Source: Planctomycetota bacterium (lineage in GTDB: Bacteria > Planctomycetota > UBA1135 > UBA2386). From it: DNA of 35,589 nt. Both the position numbers and the translations under genes were made by a program. The stretch spans positions 1,556 to 37,144 of the forward strand of contig JACRLW010000024.1 of assembly GCA_016235155.1 (NCBI GenBank), given 5' to 3'. Below the pieces are notes generated by a model that ran no database searches, was not told the DNA's origin, and worked only from the letters and a program-made list of their open reading frames with translations. This document shows, one piece after another, positions 26,617 to 35,287 of this stretch (position 1 is its first letter; the number at the start of each line of letters is the position of its first letter).

Positions 26617-28194
26617 GTGCGGCGGCCTCACGCCACGATCCCCTTGTTGCCGACGCGCCACCGATCGTCCTTCGTCCGCGCTGCCGTTCTCACCGCGATC
26701 GCATCGGTGCTCGGCGCCCAAGAGACGATCGCCCAGGAACCGAAGCAATCCCCCGAGACCAGGCCGATCCCGATCCCGACCGACCTCGCCGGCGGCGAAC
26801 CGCTCGACGTGCGGCTCGACGACGCGCTGCGCCTGGGGCGGAAGAACAACCTGCCGCTGCGCGCCGAGGAGCTCACGCCGATGCTCCGCGCGCACGACGT
26901 GCGCGTCGCCGAGGGCTTCTTCGATCCGGAACTGTTCGGGAGGGCGGAGTTGTCGGAGACCAAGAGTCCGAGCTCCAACGTGTTCCAACCGGAGATCGTC
27001 CGGCGCACCGTGGGCGGTGAACTCGGCGTGCGCCAGCGGATCGCCACCGGTGCTCTGTACGAAGTCGCGTTCACGCCGCTCCGCCTGCGGCAGTCGGCGT
27101 CGATCTCGGGCTTCCCCTCGCAGCTCTACACGCTGGAACTCAGCGGCCGCGTGACCCAGCCCCTGCTCCGCGGCGCGTGGACCGATTCGGCGCTCTACGA
27201 CGTCCACGCGGCGGAAGAAGGCGTGACCGGCGCGCAGGCGCGCTTCGGACAGTCGGTGCAGGACACCCTGCTGCAGGTCGTCGTCGCCTACTGGGAGCTG
27301 GTCTTCGCGCGCGAGGACTGGCTGGTGAACGCGCAGGCGCTGGAGCTCGCGAACGAACAACTTCGCATCACCAACGAGCGCATCCGCGTCCGTGAACTCG
27401 CCGAGCGCGACCGCGTGTTCGACGAAGCCGACGTGGCGCGGCGCCGCGAAGCGTTGATCCGCGCGGAGAACGAGATCCGTCGCCGCGAAGACGAACTGCG
27501 CGAGCTGTTGTTCGGTGAGCGCGACGAACAGTTGTGGACGCGCGGCATCCGGCCGGTGACCCCGATCGAGGTCGAGTTCGTGTCGCCCGGAGACGACTGG
27601 CGCGAAGCGGCGACCGCGGCGCTCGCGAGCCGTCCCGAGATCGTGGCCGCCCGTTCCGACGTGCGCGCGGCGGAACTCGCGTGGGACGAAGCGTCGCGCG
27701 GGACGCTTCCGCAGCTCGATCTCGTCGGCGAGTACTCGACCGACGGCACGCGCACGACCTCTCCGGACGCCTGGCGCGACGCCACCGACCTCGAGTATCC
27801 CGATTGGCGCCTCGGACTCGAGTTCGCCATCCCGCTCGGCAACACCTCGGCCCGGGCGGCGCGCGACCGCGCACTGATCGCACTCGAACAGACGCGGCGC
27901 CGACTGCACTCGCTCGAGATCGTCGTCCTGCGGGAGGTGCGCACCGCGCTCCGCGATCTCGCGACGCTCGCCGAGAGCGTGCGCGCCGCGCGCGAGAGCC
28001 AGCGCCTCGCGGAGACGCAACTCGACACGGCGCGCGAACTGCTTCGCGTCGGCCGCGGGACGATCTTCGAGGTGCAGCAGCGCAACCAGGAACTGCTCGA
28101 CGCTCGCCGCCGCCTCCTGCGCAATCAACTCGACTATCGCATCGCCGAGTCGCGGCTCCAGCACAGCCGCGGGGCGCTGTCGGTTCCCGAGTAG
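26617..28194 (+). CDS. TolC-like outer membrane efflux protein
   Basis: The family forms trimeric outer-membrane channels for efflux pumps and type I secretion. Starting from GTG 26617 the protein is 525 residues and begins with a signal-peptide-like segment (SSFVRAAVLTAIASVLGAQ). Two helical repeats typical of the family are visible: about 150-270 (VQDTLLQVVVAYWELVFARE, NAQALELANEQLRITNERIR) and about 345-520 (AATAALASRPEIVAARSDVR, LAETQLDTARELLRVGRG, IFEVQQRNQELLDARRRLL). The start is uncertain: in-frame TTG codons at 26644 and 26647 also precede the signal peptide, and no Shine-Dalgarno is visible. No membrane-fusion or pump gene is adjacent. It follows the ECF sigma/anti-sigma pair and may be its target. 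Confidence 0.85.
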   Translation: MRRPHATIPLLPTRHRSSFVRAAVLTAIASVLGAQETIAQEPKQSPETRPIPIPTDLAGGEPLDVRLDDALRLGRKNNLPLRAEELTPMLRAHDVRVAEGFFDPELFGRAELSETKSPSSNVFQPEIVRRTVGGELGVRQRIATGALYEVAFTPLRLRQSASISGFPSQLYTLELSGRVTQPLLRGAWTDSALYDVHAAEEGVTGAQARFGQSVQDTLLQVVVAYWELVFAREDWLVNAQALELANEQLRITNERIRVRELAERDRVFDEADVARRREALIRAENEIRRREDELRELLFGERDEQLWTRGIRPVTPIEVEFVSPGDDWREAATAALASRPEIVAARSDVRAAELAWDEASRGTLPQLDLVGEYSTDGTRTTSPDAWRDATDLEYPDWRLGLEFAIPLGNTSARAARDRALIALEQTRRRLHSLEIVVLREVRTALRDLATLAESVRAARESQRLAETQLDTARELLRVGRGTIFEVQQRNQELLDARRRLLRNQLDYRIAESRLQHSRGALSVPE

Positions 28195-28217
28195 GCGAGC
28201 TCCGTCGCCGCCGTGCG

Positions 28218-28247
28218 GTGACCTCCGCCGGAGAGCAGGACTATCAT
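28218..28247 (+). promoter_or_regulatory. Candidate promoter of the HEAT-repeat lipoprotein gene
   Basis: GTGACC (28218-28223) and TATCAT (28242-28247) are separated by 18 nt. The -10 ends 7 nt before the ATG at 28255 and no Shine-Dalgarno is present, so the mRNA would be leaderless. Confidence 0.4.
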
Positions 28248-28254
28248 CCGCCTG

Positions 28255-29964
28255 ATGGATCGATCCTCTCCCCGCGCCGGCCTCGCGCTCGCGCTCGCCG
28301 TCTCCCTCCTGACCGGTTGCGGCGACGGCACGGTCGATCCGGCGAGCGCCGGTCCCGTGACCGGTGACGCCGAAGCCGCGCAGACCCCGGCGGTTTCCGA
28401 CACGCCGCCGTACGGCTTCTCTCCCTGGCATGCCGACTTCCCGGGTGCTCCGGAGCGGCCGCATCTTTCGCCCAGGGAGGTCGGCCGGACCTACGACCGC
28501 ACGCGACGGCAGGCGCTGGAGTCGGTCGTCAAGAAGCTCGAAGGCGCCTGTTCGCGCGAGGCCTGGTTGTTCGCGCGCGACCTGTGCGGGCGGCTCACCG
28601 GCGACGACGTGCTCGTCCTGGTCGAGGCCCTCGACCAGGCGCTCCAGTCCAAGGGAAAGAACGACTGGGCGGAGAACATCCTCGCGAGCCTCGCGGTCGC
28701 GAAGGCGCCGGCGGCGGCCGACGCAATCCTGCGCGCGCTCGAGTCACCGAGCGACGCGCTCCGCACCGGTGCGATGGAGGCGCTCGCCGGCTGCGGCACG
28801 CCCGGGACGGTGCTCGCCGCCGGCAACCTGCTCGACCGGGTCGGTCCGCGCGGACTGAAGGCCTGGGCCGAGGCGGCGCGCCGCTTCCTCGCCCCGGCCG
28901 AGATCGTCGCCGGCTACCGGCGGATCCTCATCGAGGCGCGGCGGCTGAACGTCCAGTCGCCGGTGGCGGACCTCGCCCTGCTCCTCCCGGTGGAGCAGGC
29001 GCTCGCCGTGTTCGAACCCTTCGGCGACGACGTGCCGATCACGATCCGGTCCCGGTTGATCGCGCTGCACCAGGCGGCGGGGGACGTCGACTCGCAGATC
29101 GCCCTTCGCGAGATGCTCCGCGATCGCGATCCCGGCGTGCGCCGGCAGGCCGTAGCCGTGCTGCCGCTCGCCCACGCGGACGAGCTTCTCGCCGAGATCC
29201 TGCCGCTGAGCGCAGATCAAGATCCGATGGTGCGCTTCGGCGTGGTCGCGGCGCTTGCGAAGATCCGCAGCGACGACGTCGACCTGGTGCTCGACTCGCT
29301 CGCCACCGACCCAGCGCTGGAGGTCCGGCGCGCCGCGCTCGCCGAACTCGTGAAGCGGCAGCGGCGCGGCGTCCTCGACGATCTCGCGCTCACGGTCCGG
29401 TCGGGCACCGGCGCGGCGATGAGCCTCGCGATGCAGGATCTCGTCGCCGCGCGCGATCCGGGATCGATCCCGGCGTTCGTCTTGCGGATGACCCTGGCGC
29501 CGGCGGGAGAGCGCGCCTCGTTCCTGCGCGCCATCGCGCTCACGACCGCGGCGGAGGGTTTCGCGCCGCTGTGGAATGCGTTCCTTTCGAACGACCCGGC
29601 GGACGCCGAGCACCGCGAACTGATCAGCATCCTTCTCGCCAACTGCCGGGGCGCCGAGGCCGCGCTGCTCGCGTCGTTCCGCGCGATCGAGAAGTCGGAT
29701 CACCGCCGCCGTGCGCTGGCGATGAACACGCTCGCGAACGTCGCGCTCGATCGCGGCGTCGTGGAGATCGCGGCGCCGATCTTCGCCGAGTTGCGGCGGA
29801 TCACGGCCGATGACGGCGAGATCCCGCAACTCCGTCTGCTTGCCCTCGAGCTCACGCGTCGCGACCTCACGTTGGACGATCAGGCCCGTATCCGGGGCAT
29901 GCTCCGCACCGCGACACCCGGCATGCGCGACGCGTTGGCGGACTTCCTGTTCGAGTTCTTCTGA
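28255..29964 (+). CDS. HEAT-repeat lipoprotein
   Basis: This 569-residue protein starts with a lipoprotein signal (GLALALAVSLLTGCGDG, lipobox LTGC, Cys about residue 22), so the mature protein should be tethered to a membrane outside the cytoplasm. A Pro-rich linker follows to about residue 70. From about 85 to the end it is a chain of helical pairs of HEAT/PBS-lyase-like type, best seen in LREMLRDRDPGVRRQAVAVL, DQDPMVRFGVVAALAKI and LATDPALEVRRAALAELVK. Such scaffolds bind other proteins; the partner is unknown. The gene stands alone with its own candidate promoter. It is convergent with the next gene at a shared palindromic stop sequence. Confidence 0.82.
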   Translation: MDRSSPRAGLALALAVSLLTGCGDGTVDPASAGPVTGDAEAAQTPAVSDTPPYGFSPWHADFPGAPERPHLSPREVGRTYDRTRRQALESVVKKLEGACSREAWLFARDLCGRLTGDDVLVLVEALDQALQSKGKNDWAENILASLAVAKAPAAADAILRALESPSDALRTGAMEALAGCGTPGTVLAAGNLLDRVGPRGLKAWAEAARRFLAPAEIVAGYRRILIEARRLNVQSPVADLALLLPVEQALAVFEPFGDDVPITIRSRLIALHQAAGDVDSQIALREMLRDRDPGVRRQAVAVLPLAHADELLAEILPLSADQDPMVRFGVVAALAKIRSDDVDLVLDSLATDPALEVRRAALAELVKRQRRGVLDDLALTVRSGTGAAMSLAMQDLVAARDPGSIPAFVLRMTLAPAGERASFLRAIALTTAAEGFAPLWNAFLSNDPADAEHRELISILLANCRGAEAALLASFRAIEKSDHRRRALAMNTLANVALDRGVVEIAAPIFAELRRITADDGEIPQLRLLALELTRRDLTLDDQARIRGMLRTATPGMRDALADFLFEFF

Positions 29965-29969
29965 GCTCA
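29962..29969. other. Palindromic octamer carrying the stop codons of two convergent genes
   Basis: TGAGCTCA contains the TGA of the plus-strand lipoprotein (29962-29964) and, on the other strand, the TGA of the minus-strand gene (29967-29969). No terminator hairpin separates the two genes. Confidence 0.8.
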
Positions 29970-30575
29970 GGGGTCGAGCAGGAGCCAACGCTCGTCGTTC
30001 GCGGTGCGGTAGCTGCCGGTCTCGGGGTCGACTTCGTCGGTGCGCGGCAAGGCCGCACCCGGGGGCGGCGGCGCATCGAGTCCGGCGAAGCTCGCGATGA
30101 GGTTGCGGGTGAACGCGCGCCGCCCGTCCTCGCCGAGGCAGAACACGCTGCGTCCCGGCGGCAGCAGGTTCCGCGGCCAGGCGAAGACCTCGAGCACCTG
30201 GGCGCCGTCGTTCGGGTCCGCCGCTTCGCTCGCGGCCGGACGCGCCAGCACGCGGAAGAGGTAGTGGCGATTGCCGAGCGTCGGGTTCGCGGCGGGAGCC
30301 TCGCGCTCGAAGTCCGGCAGGTCGCCGAGCGGTTGGTCGCGGCGCTCGCACGCAGCGCGAAGCGTCGCGAGCCAGGCGTCGCGCCGCGCCGGATCGTGGA
30401 GCGGGTCGATTCCGTCGCGACGGACCAGAGCCAGGACCTCCTCGGCGACCTCGAGCGCGCGGTTCTCGACCCGCGCCACGCGCGCCGCGGACCAGGACGG
30501 CACCCAGCACGAGATGCCGAGCGTGACGAGTCCGAGCAGCACGCTGAGATTGCCGACGTCGAGGAGGGATCGCAT
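29967..30575 (-). CDS. Membrane-anchored hypothetical protein (202 aa)
   Basis: One hydrophobic segment near the N-terminus (about residues 9-28, NLSVLLGLVTLGISCWVPSW) would anchor the protein, followed by a helical stretch (ARVENRALEVAEEVLALVRR) and then a mixed domain with YLFRVLARP, AQVLEVFAWPRNLL and SVFCLGEDGRRAFTRN. The arrangement resembles a pseudopilin-like anchor plus soluble domain, but there is no recognisable prepilin cleavage motif and I do not recognise the family. The ATG at 30575 follows a candidate -10 (TACACT) by 13 nt. The gene is divergent from the CCA-type nucleotidyltransferase gene. Codon usage supports it as real. Confidence 0.65.
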   Translation of the reverse strand: MRSLLDVGNLSVLLGLVTLGISCWVPSWSAARVARVENRALEVAEEVLALVRRDGIDPLHDPARRDAWLATLRAACERRDQPLGDLPDFEREAPAANPTLGNRHYLFRVLARPAASEAADPNDGAQVLEVFAWPRNLLPPGRSVFCLGEDGRRAFTRNLIASFAGLDAPPPPGAALPRTDEVDPETGSYRTANDERWLLLDP

Positions 30576-30588
30576 CGCGAGCGCTCGG

Positions 30589-30594
30589 AGTGTA
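30589..30594 (-). promoter_or_regulatory. Candidate -10 element in the divergent 62-bp intergenic gap
   Basis: On the minus strand TACACT ends 13 nt before the ATG at 30575. No Shine-Dalgarno is present. The gap also has to serve the plus-strand gene starting at 30638, for which no convincing promoter was seen. Confidence 0.3.
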
Positions 30595-30637
30595 TCGACG
30601 CGCTGCGACGCCGGCGCCAAGATCGCCGCGGGCTTCG

Positions 30638-31723
30638 ATGCACGTGACCGACCTCGCCGAGCTGCCGTTGCCGCACGACGTGCTCGCGCTCTGCGAGCGC
30701 GGTCGCGCGGCCGGCGTGACCATCTGGGTCGTCGGCGGGACAGTGCGCGACGCCGCGCTCGGCCTGCCGCTCCGCGACGTCGATCTCGCGAGCGCCTTGC
30801 TCCCCGGACGCGTCGCGGCGCTGCTGCCGCACGGGGTGGTGGCCGACCTCGATCCGCTGCTCGGCACCTGCACCTTTCCGATCGACGACTGCGGCGTGAC
30901 GCGCAGCGTCCAACACACCACCTTCCGCGTCGAAGGGCAGTACGGCGCCGATCGACGGCCCCGCGAAGTCGCGTTCGTCGCCGACCTCGATCGCGACGCA
31001 CCGCGACGCGACTTCACGGTGAACGCGCTCTACCTCGACCCGCTGGCGCGTTCGATCGTCGATCCGAGCGGCGGACGCGCCGATCTCGCGAGACGTCGCT
31101 TCCGCACGATCGGTGAGCCGGTGCGACGGCTGGTCGAGGATCCGCTCCGCATCCTGCGCGCGATCCGCCTCGAAGCACGGACCGGGCTCCTCCCGTGCCC
31201 GGCGACGACGGCGGCGCTCGCGCAGTGCGCGCCGCTCGCCGGCCAACTCGTCCCGCAGCGTCGCTTCCACGAGATCGACGACCTGCTCGACGGGCGCTGG
31301 GCTGCGGACGGCGTACGGCGACTCCTCGACACCGCGGTGCTGGCCTGGGCGGTGCCGTGGCTCGCGACCCGCTTCGCTTCGGTGCGACGCACGCTGGATT
31401 CGGGCAGCTTCCTCGCGGACCACGTCGCGCGCTGGCTGGCCCTGGCCGGCGGCGACCACGACGTCGCGATGGAAGTCCTCGCGGGGCTCGAGGCGCCACG
31501 CCCGCTGCGGCGTGCGGTCGCTGCACCTCGCGGCCGCGCCCTCGTCTCGGGTCGGGACCTCGTCGCGTTGGGCGTCGAGCCGGGGCCCGGGCTGGGCGAC
31601 CTGCTGCGGGAGGCTCTGCGCCGGATCGCGGCGCGCGGTGTCGTCGAGCGGGACGCCGCACTGGCGATCGTCGCGAAACTCGTCGGGGAGCGGATCAAGC
31701 CGGATCCGGACGAGTCCCGATAG
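30638..31723 (+). CDS. cca: tRNA nucleotidyltransferase / poly(A) polymerase family protein (CCA-adding type)
   Basis: This 361-residue protein belongs to the class II nucleotidyltransferases that add or repair the CCA end of tRNA or add poly(A). Motifs in order: GGTVRDAALG, RDVDLAS (catalytic carboxylates), RRDFTVNALYLDP (sugar/base recognition), GEPVRRLVEDPLRILRAIRL and a helical C-terminal body. There is no HD domain. A class-specific CCA-versus-poly(A) decision cannot be made from sequence alone. The ATG at 30638 precedes HVTDLAELPLPHDVLALCER, matching the family N-terminus; an upstream in-frame ATG at 30590 would add an Arg-rich stretch. Downstream by 41 nt is a coiled-coil unknown on the same strand. 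Confidence 0.85.
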   Translation: MHVTDLAELPLPHDVLALCERGRAAGVTIWVVGGTVRDAALGLPLRDVDLASALLPGRVAALLPHGVVADLDPLLGTCTFPIDDCGVTRSVQHTTFRVEGQYGADRRPREVAFVADLDRDAPRRDFTVNALYLDPLARSIVDPSGGRADLARRRFRTIGEPVRRLVEDPLRILRAIRLEARTGLLPCPATTAALAQCAPLAGQLVPQRRFHEIDDLLDGRWAADGVRRLLDTAVLAWAVPWLATRFASVRRTLDSGSFLADHVARWLALAGGDHDVAMEVLAGLEAPRPLRRAVAAPRGRALVSGRDLVALGVEPGPGLGDLLREALRRIAARGVVERDAALAIVAKLVGERIKPDPDESR

Positions 31724-31764
31724 TCGCGCGGGGGAGCTCCGTCAGGCTCCGCCGCGGGGGCCCG

Positions 31765-32583
31765 ATGAACGACAACTTCAAGCACTTCGACCAGTACCGG
31801 CGCGATCGGACCAAGCGCCGCTTGGAAGGCGGGCCGAAACGCGATCTCGGCGACAACGCGACGGTCCTGCGGCAGATCGAGGCCGCGGAGCAGAAGGAAG
31901 TCCGCGAGCAGCAGCTCACGCGCGAGGTGCACGAGTTCCTCCAGGCGGCGACCAAGCAGGCCGCGACGATCGTCGCGTCGGTGACGGAGAACGCCGAGCA
32001 GAAGCTCGACGAGAGCGTGTCGCAGGACATGGCGGAGTTCCTCCGCGAGACGATCCGCCGCGCGCAGGAGTTGATGGGCGTCGTGCAGGACGCGTGGAAT
32101 CGCGGTGTCTCGCGGCAGGACCTCGAGCCGCACATGCAGAACCTCGTCGGTCCGGCGCTGGACGGCTTCCGCTACGCGGGCAACCTCGCGTCCGCCGAGC
32201 AGAACATCGGGCGCGATCCGTTCACGGTGCAACTCGAGCGCGATCCCAAGGCGACGCCGGTGGCGGAAACGCCCGCACTCCTCGAGTCGACCGTGGCGGA
32301 TGCGCCGGTCGAGACGACGTCGACGGTACCGGGGACGGAGGCGACCTCGCCGCAGTCCGCCTCGCTCGCGGACCTTCCGCTGCCGGAGTGCACTGCCGAG
32401 TGCGCCGCCGAACCGGTCGCGACGCCGGCGCAGGAACACCAGGCCCTGTCGGCGTGGTTCGCGCGGATCACGCGCGAACCCGAGCTCGCGAAGGAAGCGC
32501 TCAAGGCCTTGGTGCGCGCGTCGATGATGACGAAGGACGAAGCGCGCGCGATCTGGCGCGAGTTGCACGCGCCGGTGGCCTGA
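31765..32583 (+). CDS. Hypothetical coiled-coil protein (272 aa)
   Basis: The N-terminal half is charged and helical (LRQIEAAEQKEVREQQLTRE, VHEFLQAATKQAATIVASVT, ETIRRAQELMGVVQDAWNRG) with heptad-like spacing, so a coiled coil is likely. A Pro/Thr/Ala-rich linker runs about residues 165-220, and a short helical C-terminal domain follows (EPELAKEALKALVRASMMTK). No signal peptide or membrane helix is present. The basic start (HFDQYRRDRTKRRLEGGPKR) could bind nucleic acid, but this is a guess. It is 41 nt downstream of cca and ends 10 nt from a convergent UbiA-family gene. The family is not recognised. Confidence 0.65.
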   Translation: MNDNFKHFDQYRRDRTKRRLEGGPKRDLGDNATVLRQIEAAEQKEVREQQLTREVHEFLQAATKQAATIVASVTENAEQKLDESVSQDMAEFLRETIRRAQELMGVVQDAWNRGVSRQDLEPHMQNLVGPALDGFRYAGNLASAEQNIGRDPFTVQLERDPKATPVAETPALLESTVADAPVETTSTVPGTEATSPQSASLADLPLPECTAECAAEPVATPAQEHQALSAWFARITREPELAKEALKALVRASMMTKDEARAIWRELHAPVA

Positions 32584-32593
32584 GCGCGAGCCG

Positions 32594-33451
32594 TCACGTC
32601 ATCGCGATGCGCCGGCTGACGCGTCGCGCGACGAACGCCGCGCCGGTGATCGCGGCGCATTCGATCGGACGCCCCGCGCCGAGGCAGCACAGCGCCGTCC
32701 AGAGCATCGTCCCGAGCAGGAGCCAGGTCATCGAACGGCGGATGGCGACGGCGTCCCAGCAGCACGAGCGGTCGCGCAGCCGGAGAAGGAACGCCACGCC
32801 GAGCACGACGCCGATCGCCGCGGCGAGCCCGCCGCCGGGAATCGACAGCAGCGCGAGCACTGCGGCGCCGGGCGGCACCGCGTGCAGCGCCCGCACGGCG
32901 CGCGCCGGCGGATGGGGCTGGTCCTCGAGCACCCCGAGCATCGTGACCGCGGCGATGTAGGCCGCGTATGCGAACGCCGCGGTGCGCAGCGCGGGATCAG
33001 GCGGCAGTCCGCCCGTCAGCGCGACGACGCCCGAGAGGAGGTTCAGCGCGCGCAGGGCCGCCATGTTCAGCACGCCGGCCGCGACGAACCGCTTGCTGCC
33101 GTAGTCGTAGGCGAGCACGAGCCCGGCCATCACCGCGTGCAACGGCCAGCGCGGCGACACGAGCAGGGCGGCGGCGAGCAGCGCCACGCCGAACGCGAGC
33201 GCGTGACGCGCCGCGATCCTGCCCGAGGGGATCGGTCGTTCGGGACGCAAGCGCGCGTCGACGCTGCGGTCGGCGTGGTCGTTGAGCACCATCCCCGCTG
33301 CGTAGAGGCAAACGCTCGCTACGCAGGCACGCACCGCGTCCACCGACCAGGGCAGGCCCGCGATCGCCATCCCGGCGACGACATCGGCGGCCGGCGAGAA
33401 GAGGGCGCCGACCCGGAGGAGGCGCAGCCAGGGGAGCAGGTCGCGGTGCAC
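32594..33451 (-). CDS. UbiA-family prenyltransferase
   Basis: UbiA enzymes attach prenyl chains to aromatic or other acceptors in the membrane. This 285-residue protein has the first Asp-rich motif N-D-H-A-D-R-S-V-D followed by RLRPERPIPSG, and a second, less typical motif in AYDYGSKRFVAAGVLNMAAL. At least seven hydrophobic helices are visible. The start is a GTG at 33451; no Shine-Dalgarno is seen, and the gene begins 34 nt after the rseP-like stop, so it may be co-transcribed with dxr and rseP. The link to dxr (isoprenoid precursor supply) is attractive, but the acceptor (quinone, haem, sterol-like lipid) cannot be deduced. Confidence 0.85.
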   Translation of the reverse strand: MHRDLLPWLRLLRVGALFSPAADVVAGMAIAGLPWSVDAVRACVASVCLYAAGMVLNDHADRSVDARLRPERPIPSGRIAARHALAFGVALLAAALLVSPRWPLHAVMAGLVLAYDYGSKRFVAAGVLNMAALRALNLLSGVVALTGGLPPDPALRTAAFAYAAYIAAVTMLGVLEDQPHPPARAVRALHAVPPGAAVLALLSIPGGGLAAAIGVVLGVAFLLRLRDRSCCWDAVAIRRSMTWLLLGTMLWTALCCLGAGRPIECAAITGAAFVARRVSRRIAMT

Positions 33452-33485
33452 GCAGGTCGCGGTTCCCGATCTCAGCGGAACGAGA

Positions 33486-35270
33486 TCAGCTGAAGAACAG
33501 ACGCCGGATGTCGTTGAAGGTCACGAACACGACCAGCGCGAGCACGAAGACCAGCCCGACGACCTGGCTGTAGTTGAGGACCCGGGCGCTCAGCGGCGCA
33601 CCGCGCACGCGCTCGATCAGCAGGAACAGCAGGTGGCCGCCGTCGAGGAGCGGGATCGGCAGCAGGTTGACGACGGCGAGGTTCAGGCTCAGCGCCGCAA
33701 GCAGCCACAGGAGTTCGGCCCAGCCGCGCTGCGCGCTGCGATAGGTCACGACCGAGATCCCGACGATTCCGCTGACGTTTCGCGCGGAGACGTCGCCCGT
33801 CACGAGCCGCTTCAGCGTGACGTAGATCTGCTTGATCATGTCGATCGACGCGACGTAGCCCTGCCGCATCGCGGCGCCGATGCCGTCGGCGCGGACCGTG
33901 TCGGTGCGCTGGTCGTACGTCACCTCGAAGCCGAGGTTCGCTTCGACGACCGGCGCGGCGGTGATCGTGAGGTCGTGGCGCGACAACGAGCCGTCCGGCT
34001 CGAGCCGGTCGATCACGTGCTTCAACGGCCGTCGACCCGCGCCGCGGACGATGCGCAGGACGTCGACCCACTCGTGGACCGGTTGATCGTCGACACGGCG
34101 GATCACGTCGCCGGCGCGCACGCCCGCGGCTTCGGCGGGCGAACCCGGACGCGGCGCGACGACGATGTCGCCGACCGGCGAATCCATCGCGACGTCCTGA
34201 TGCAGCGATCGGCAGCCGGGTTCGTCGACCACGCTCGTGAGCTCGACGACCTTCCGTTCGCGGAGCACGGTGAGGCGGATCGGACCGGGTGAGCGGTGGG
34301 ACGGCACGAGCTCCCGGGCGCGGAACGGCTCGCCGTCGACGGCGAGCACGCGATCCCCGACGCGCAGCCCGAGCGCTTCGACGGCCGCGGCCTCGCGAAG
34401 CGCCGCGATGACCGGCTCGATCGAGAGGATTCCGAGCTGCGGCGGTGACCGTTCGATGCGGCGCGTGGTGAGCGTCGTGTCGAAGGTGCGCTGGTCGCGC
34501 GCGACGGTGAGGCTCAACGCATCGCCGGGACGGAGCGCCTCGAGCACCTCGCGTTGCGCGTGGTGATCGACCGAGCGGCCGCCGATCGCGAGGATCCGAT
34601 CGCCCGTGGCGAGACCGGCTTCCGCCGCGGGGCCGCCGTGATCGACGCTCGAGACGCGCGCCGATGCCATCACGAAGTCGGGGCCGACGCCGATCTCGAA
34701 GATCCCGCTCCCCGCGTCGAAGACCGGCTCCACGAGGGCGCTCTTGCGTTGGCCGTCGCGCTCGACGGTCATCTCCACCGGTCCGCGTCCGCCGGCCAGC
34801 GCGAGCTCGGTGAGGAGGTTCTCGAAGCTGTACATCGCCTTGCCGGCGACGTCGACGACGCGATCGCCGGGGACGAGACCGGCGCGCCACGCCGGTCCGC
34901 CCGGCTCGACGGTGCCGAGCACCGGAGCCGTGAACGAGACCCCGGCGCCGAACACGATCGGGAATGCGACCAGCGCGAACAGGACGTTCATCGCGATGCC
35001 GCCCGCGAAGAACGCCGTGCGGGCGACGAAGCCCTTCGCGTAGAGCTCGTGGGGCGGAAGTCCAGCGCGTTGGATCGGGTCCTCGCCCGCCACCTTGACG
35101 TAACCGCCGAGCGGAACCACGGCGATGCGGTAGTCGGTGTCGCCGCGGCGGAACCCGATCAGGCGCGGTCCGAAGCCGAGCGAGAAGACCTCGACGCGCA
35201 CGCCGGCGAGCCGTGCGGCCAGGTAGTGCCCGAACTCGTGGACGAAGATGAGGAGCCCGATGCCGAGCAC
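33486..35270 (-). CDS. rseP: RIP metalloprotease RseP-like (site-2 protease) with four PDZ domains
   Basis: This intramembrane zinc protease cleaves anti-sigma factors and remnant signal peptides. Zinc motif H11-E-F-G-H15 lies in the first helix and LLPIPLLDGGH near residue 540 supplies the third ligand (Asp). GYVK near residue 55 is typical. Between helices there are four PDZ-like modules ending GDRVVDVAG, GDRILAIGG, GDRVLAVDG and GDVIRRVDD, more than the usual one or two. The protein (594 residues) is longer than E. coli RseP. The GTG at 35270 leaves only nine residues before HE, short for a membrane helix. A CTG at 35291, overlapping the dxr stop (CTGA) with AGGAG just upstream, would restore the helix and add seven residues. 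The gene order dxr-rseP is common. The anti-sigma gene in this window is a possible client (inference). Confidence 0.9.
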   Translation of the reverse strand: MLGIGLLIFVHEFGHYLAARLAGVRVEVFSLGFGPRLIGFRRGDTDYRIAVVPLGGYVKVAGEDPIQRAGLPPHELYAKGFVARTAFFAGGIAMNVLFALVAFPIVFGAGVSFTAPVLGTVEPGGPAWRAGLVPGDRVVDVAGKAMYSFENLLTELALAGGRGPVEMTVERDGQRKSALVEPVFDAGSGIFEIGVGPDFVMASARVSSVDHGGPAAEAGLATGDRILAIGGRSVDHHAQREVLEALRPGDALSLTVARDQRTFDTTLTTRRIERSPPQLGILSIEPVIAALREAAAVEALGLRVGDRVLAVDGEPFRARELVPSHRSPGPIRLTVLRERKVVELTSVVDEPGCRSLHQDVAMDSPVGDIVVAPRPGSPAEAAGVRAGDVIRRVDDQPVHEWVDVLRIVRGAGRRPLKHVIDRLEPDGSLSRHDLTITAAPVVEANLGFEVTYDQRTDTVRADGIGAAMRQGYVASIDMIKQIYVTLKRLVTGDVSARNVSGIVGISVVTYRSAQRGWAELLWLLAALSLNLAVVNLLPIPLLDGGHLLFLLIERVRGAPLSARVLNYSQVVGLVFVLALVVFVTFNDIRRLFFS

Positions 35271-35287
35271 CGCGCCGACGACGGAGA

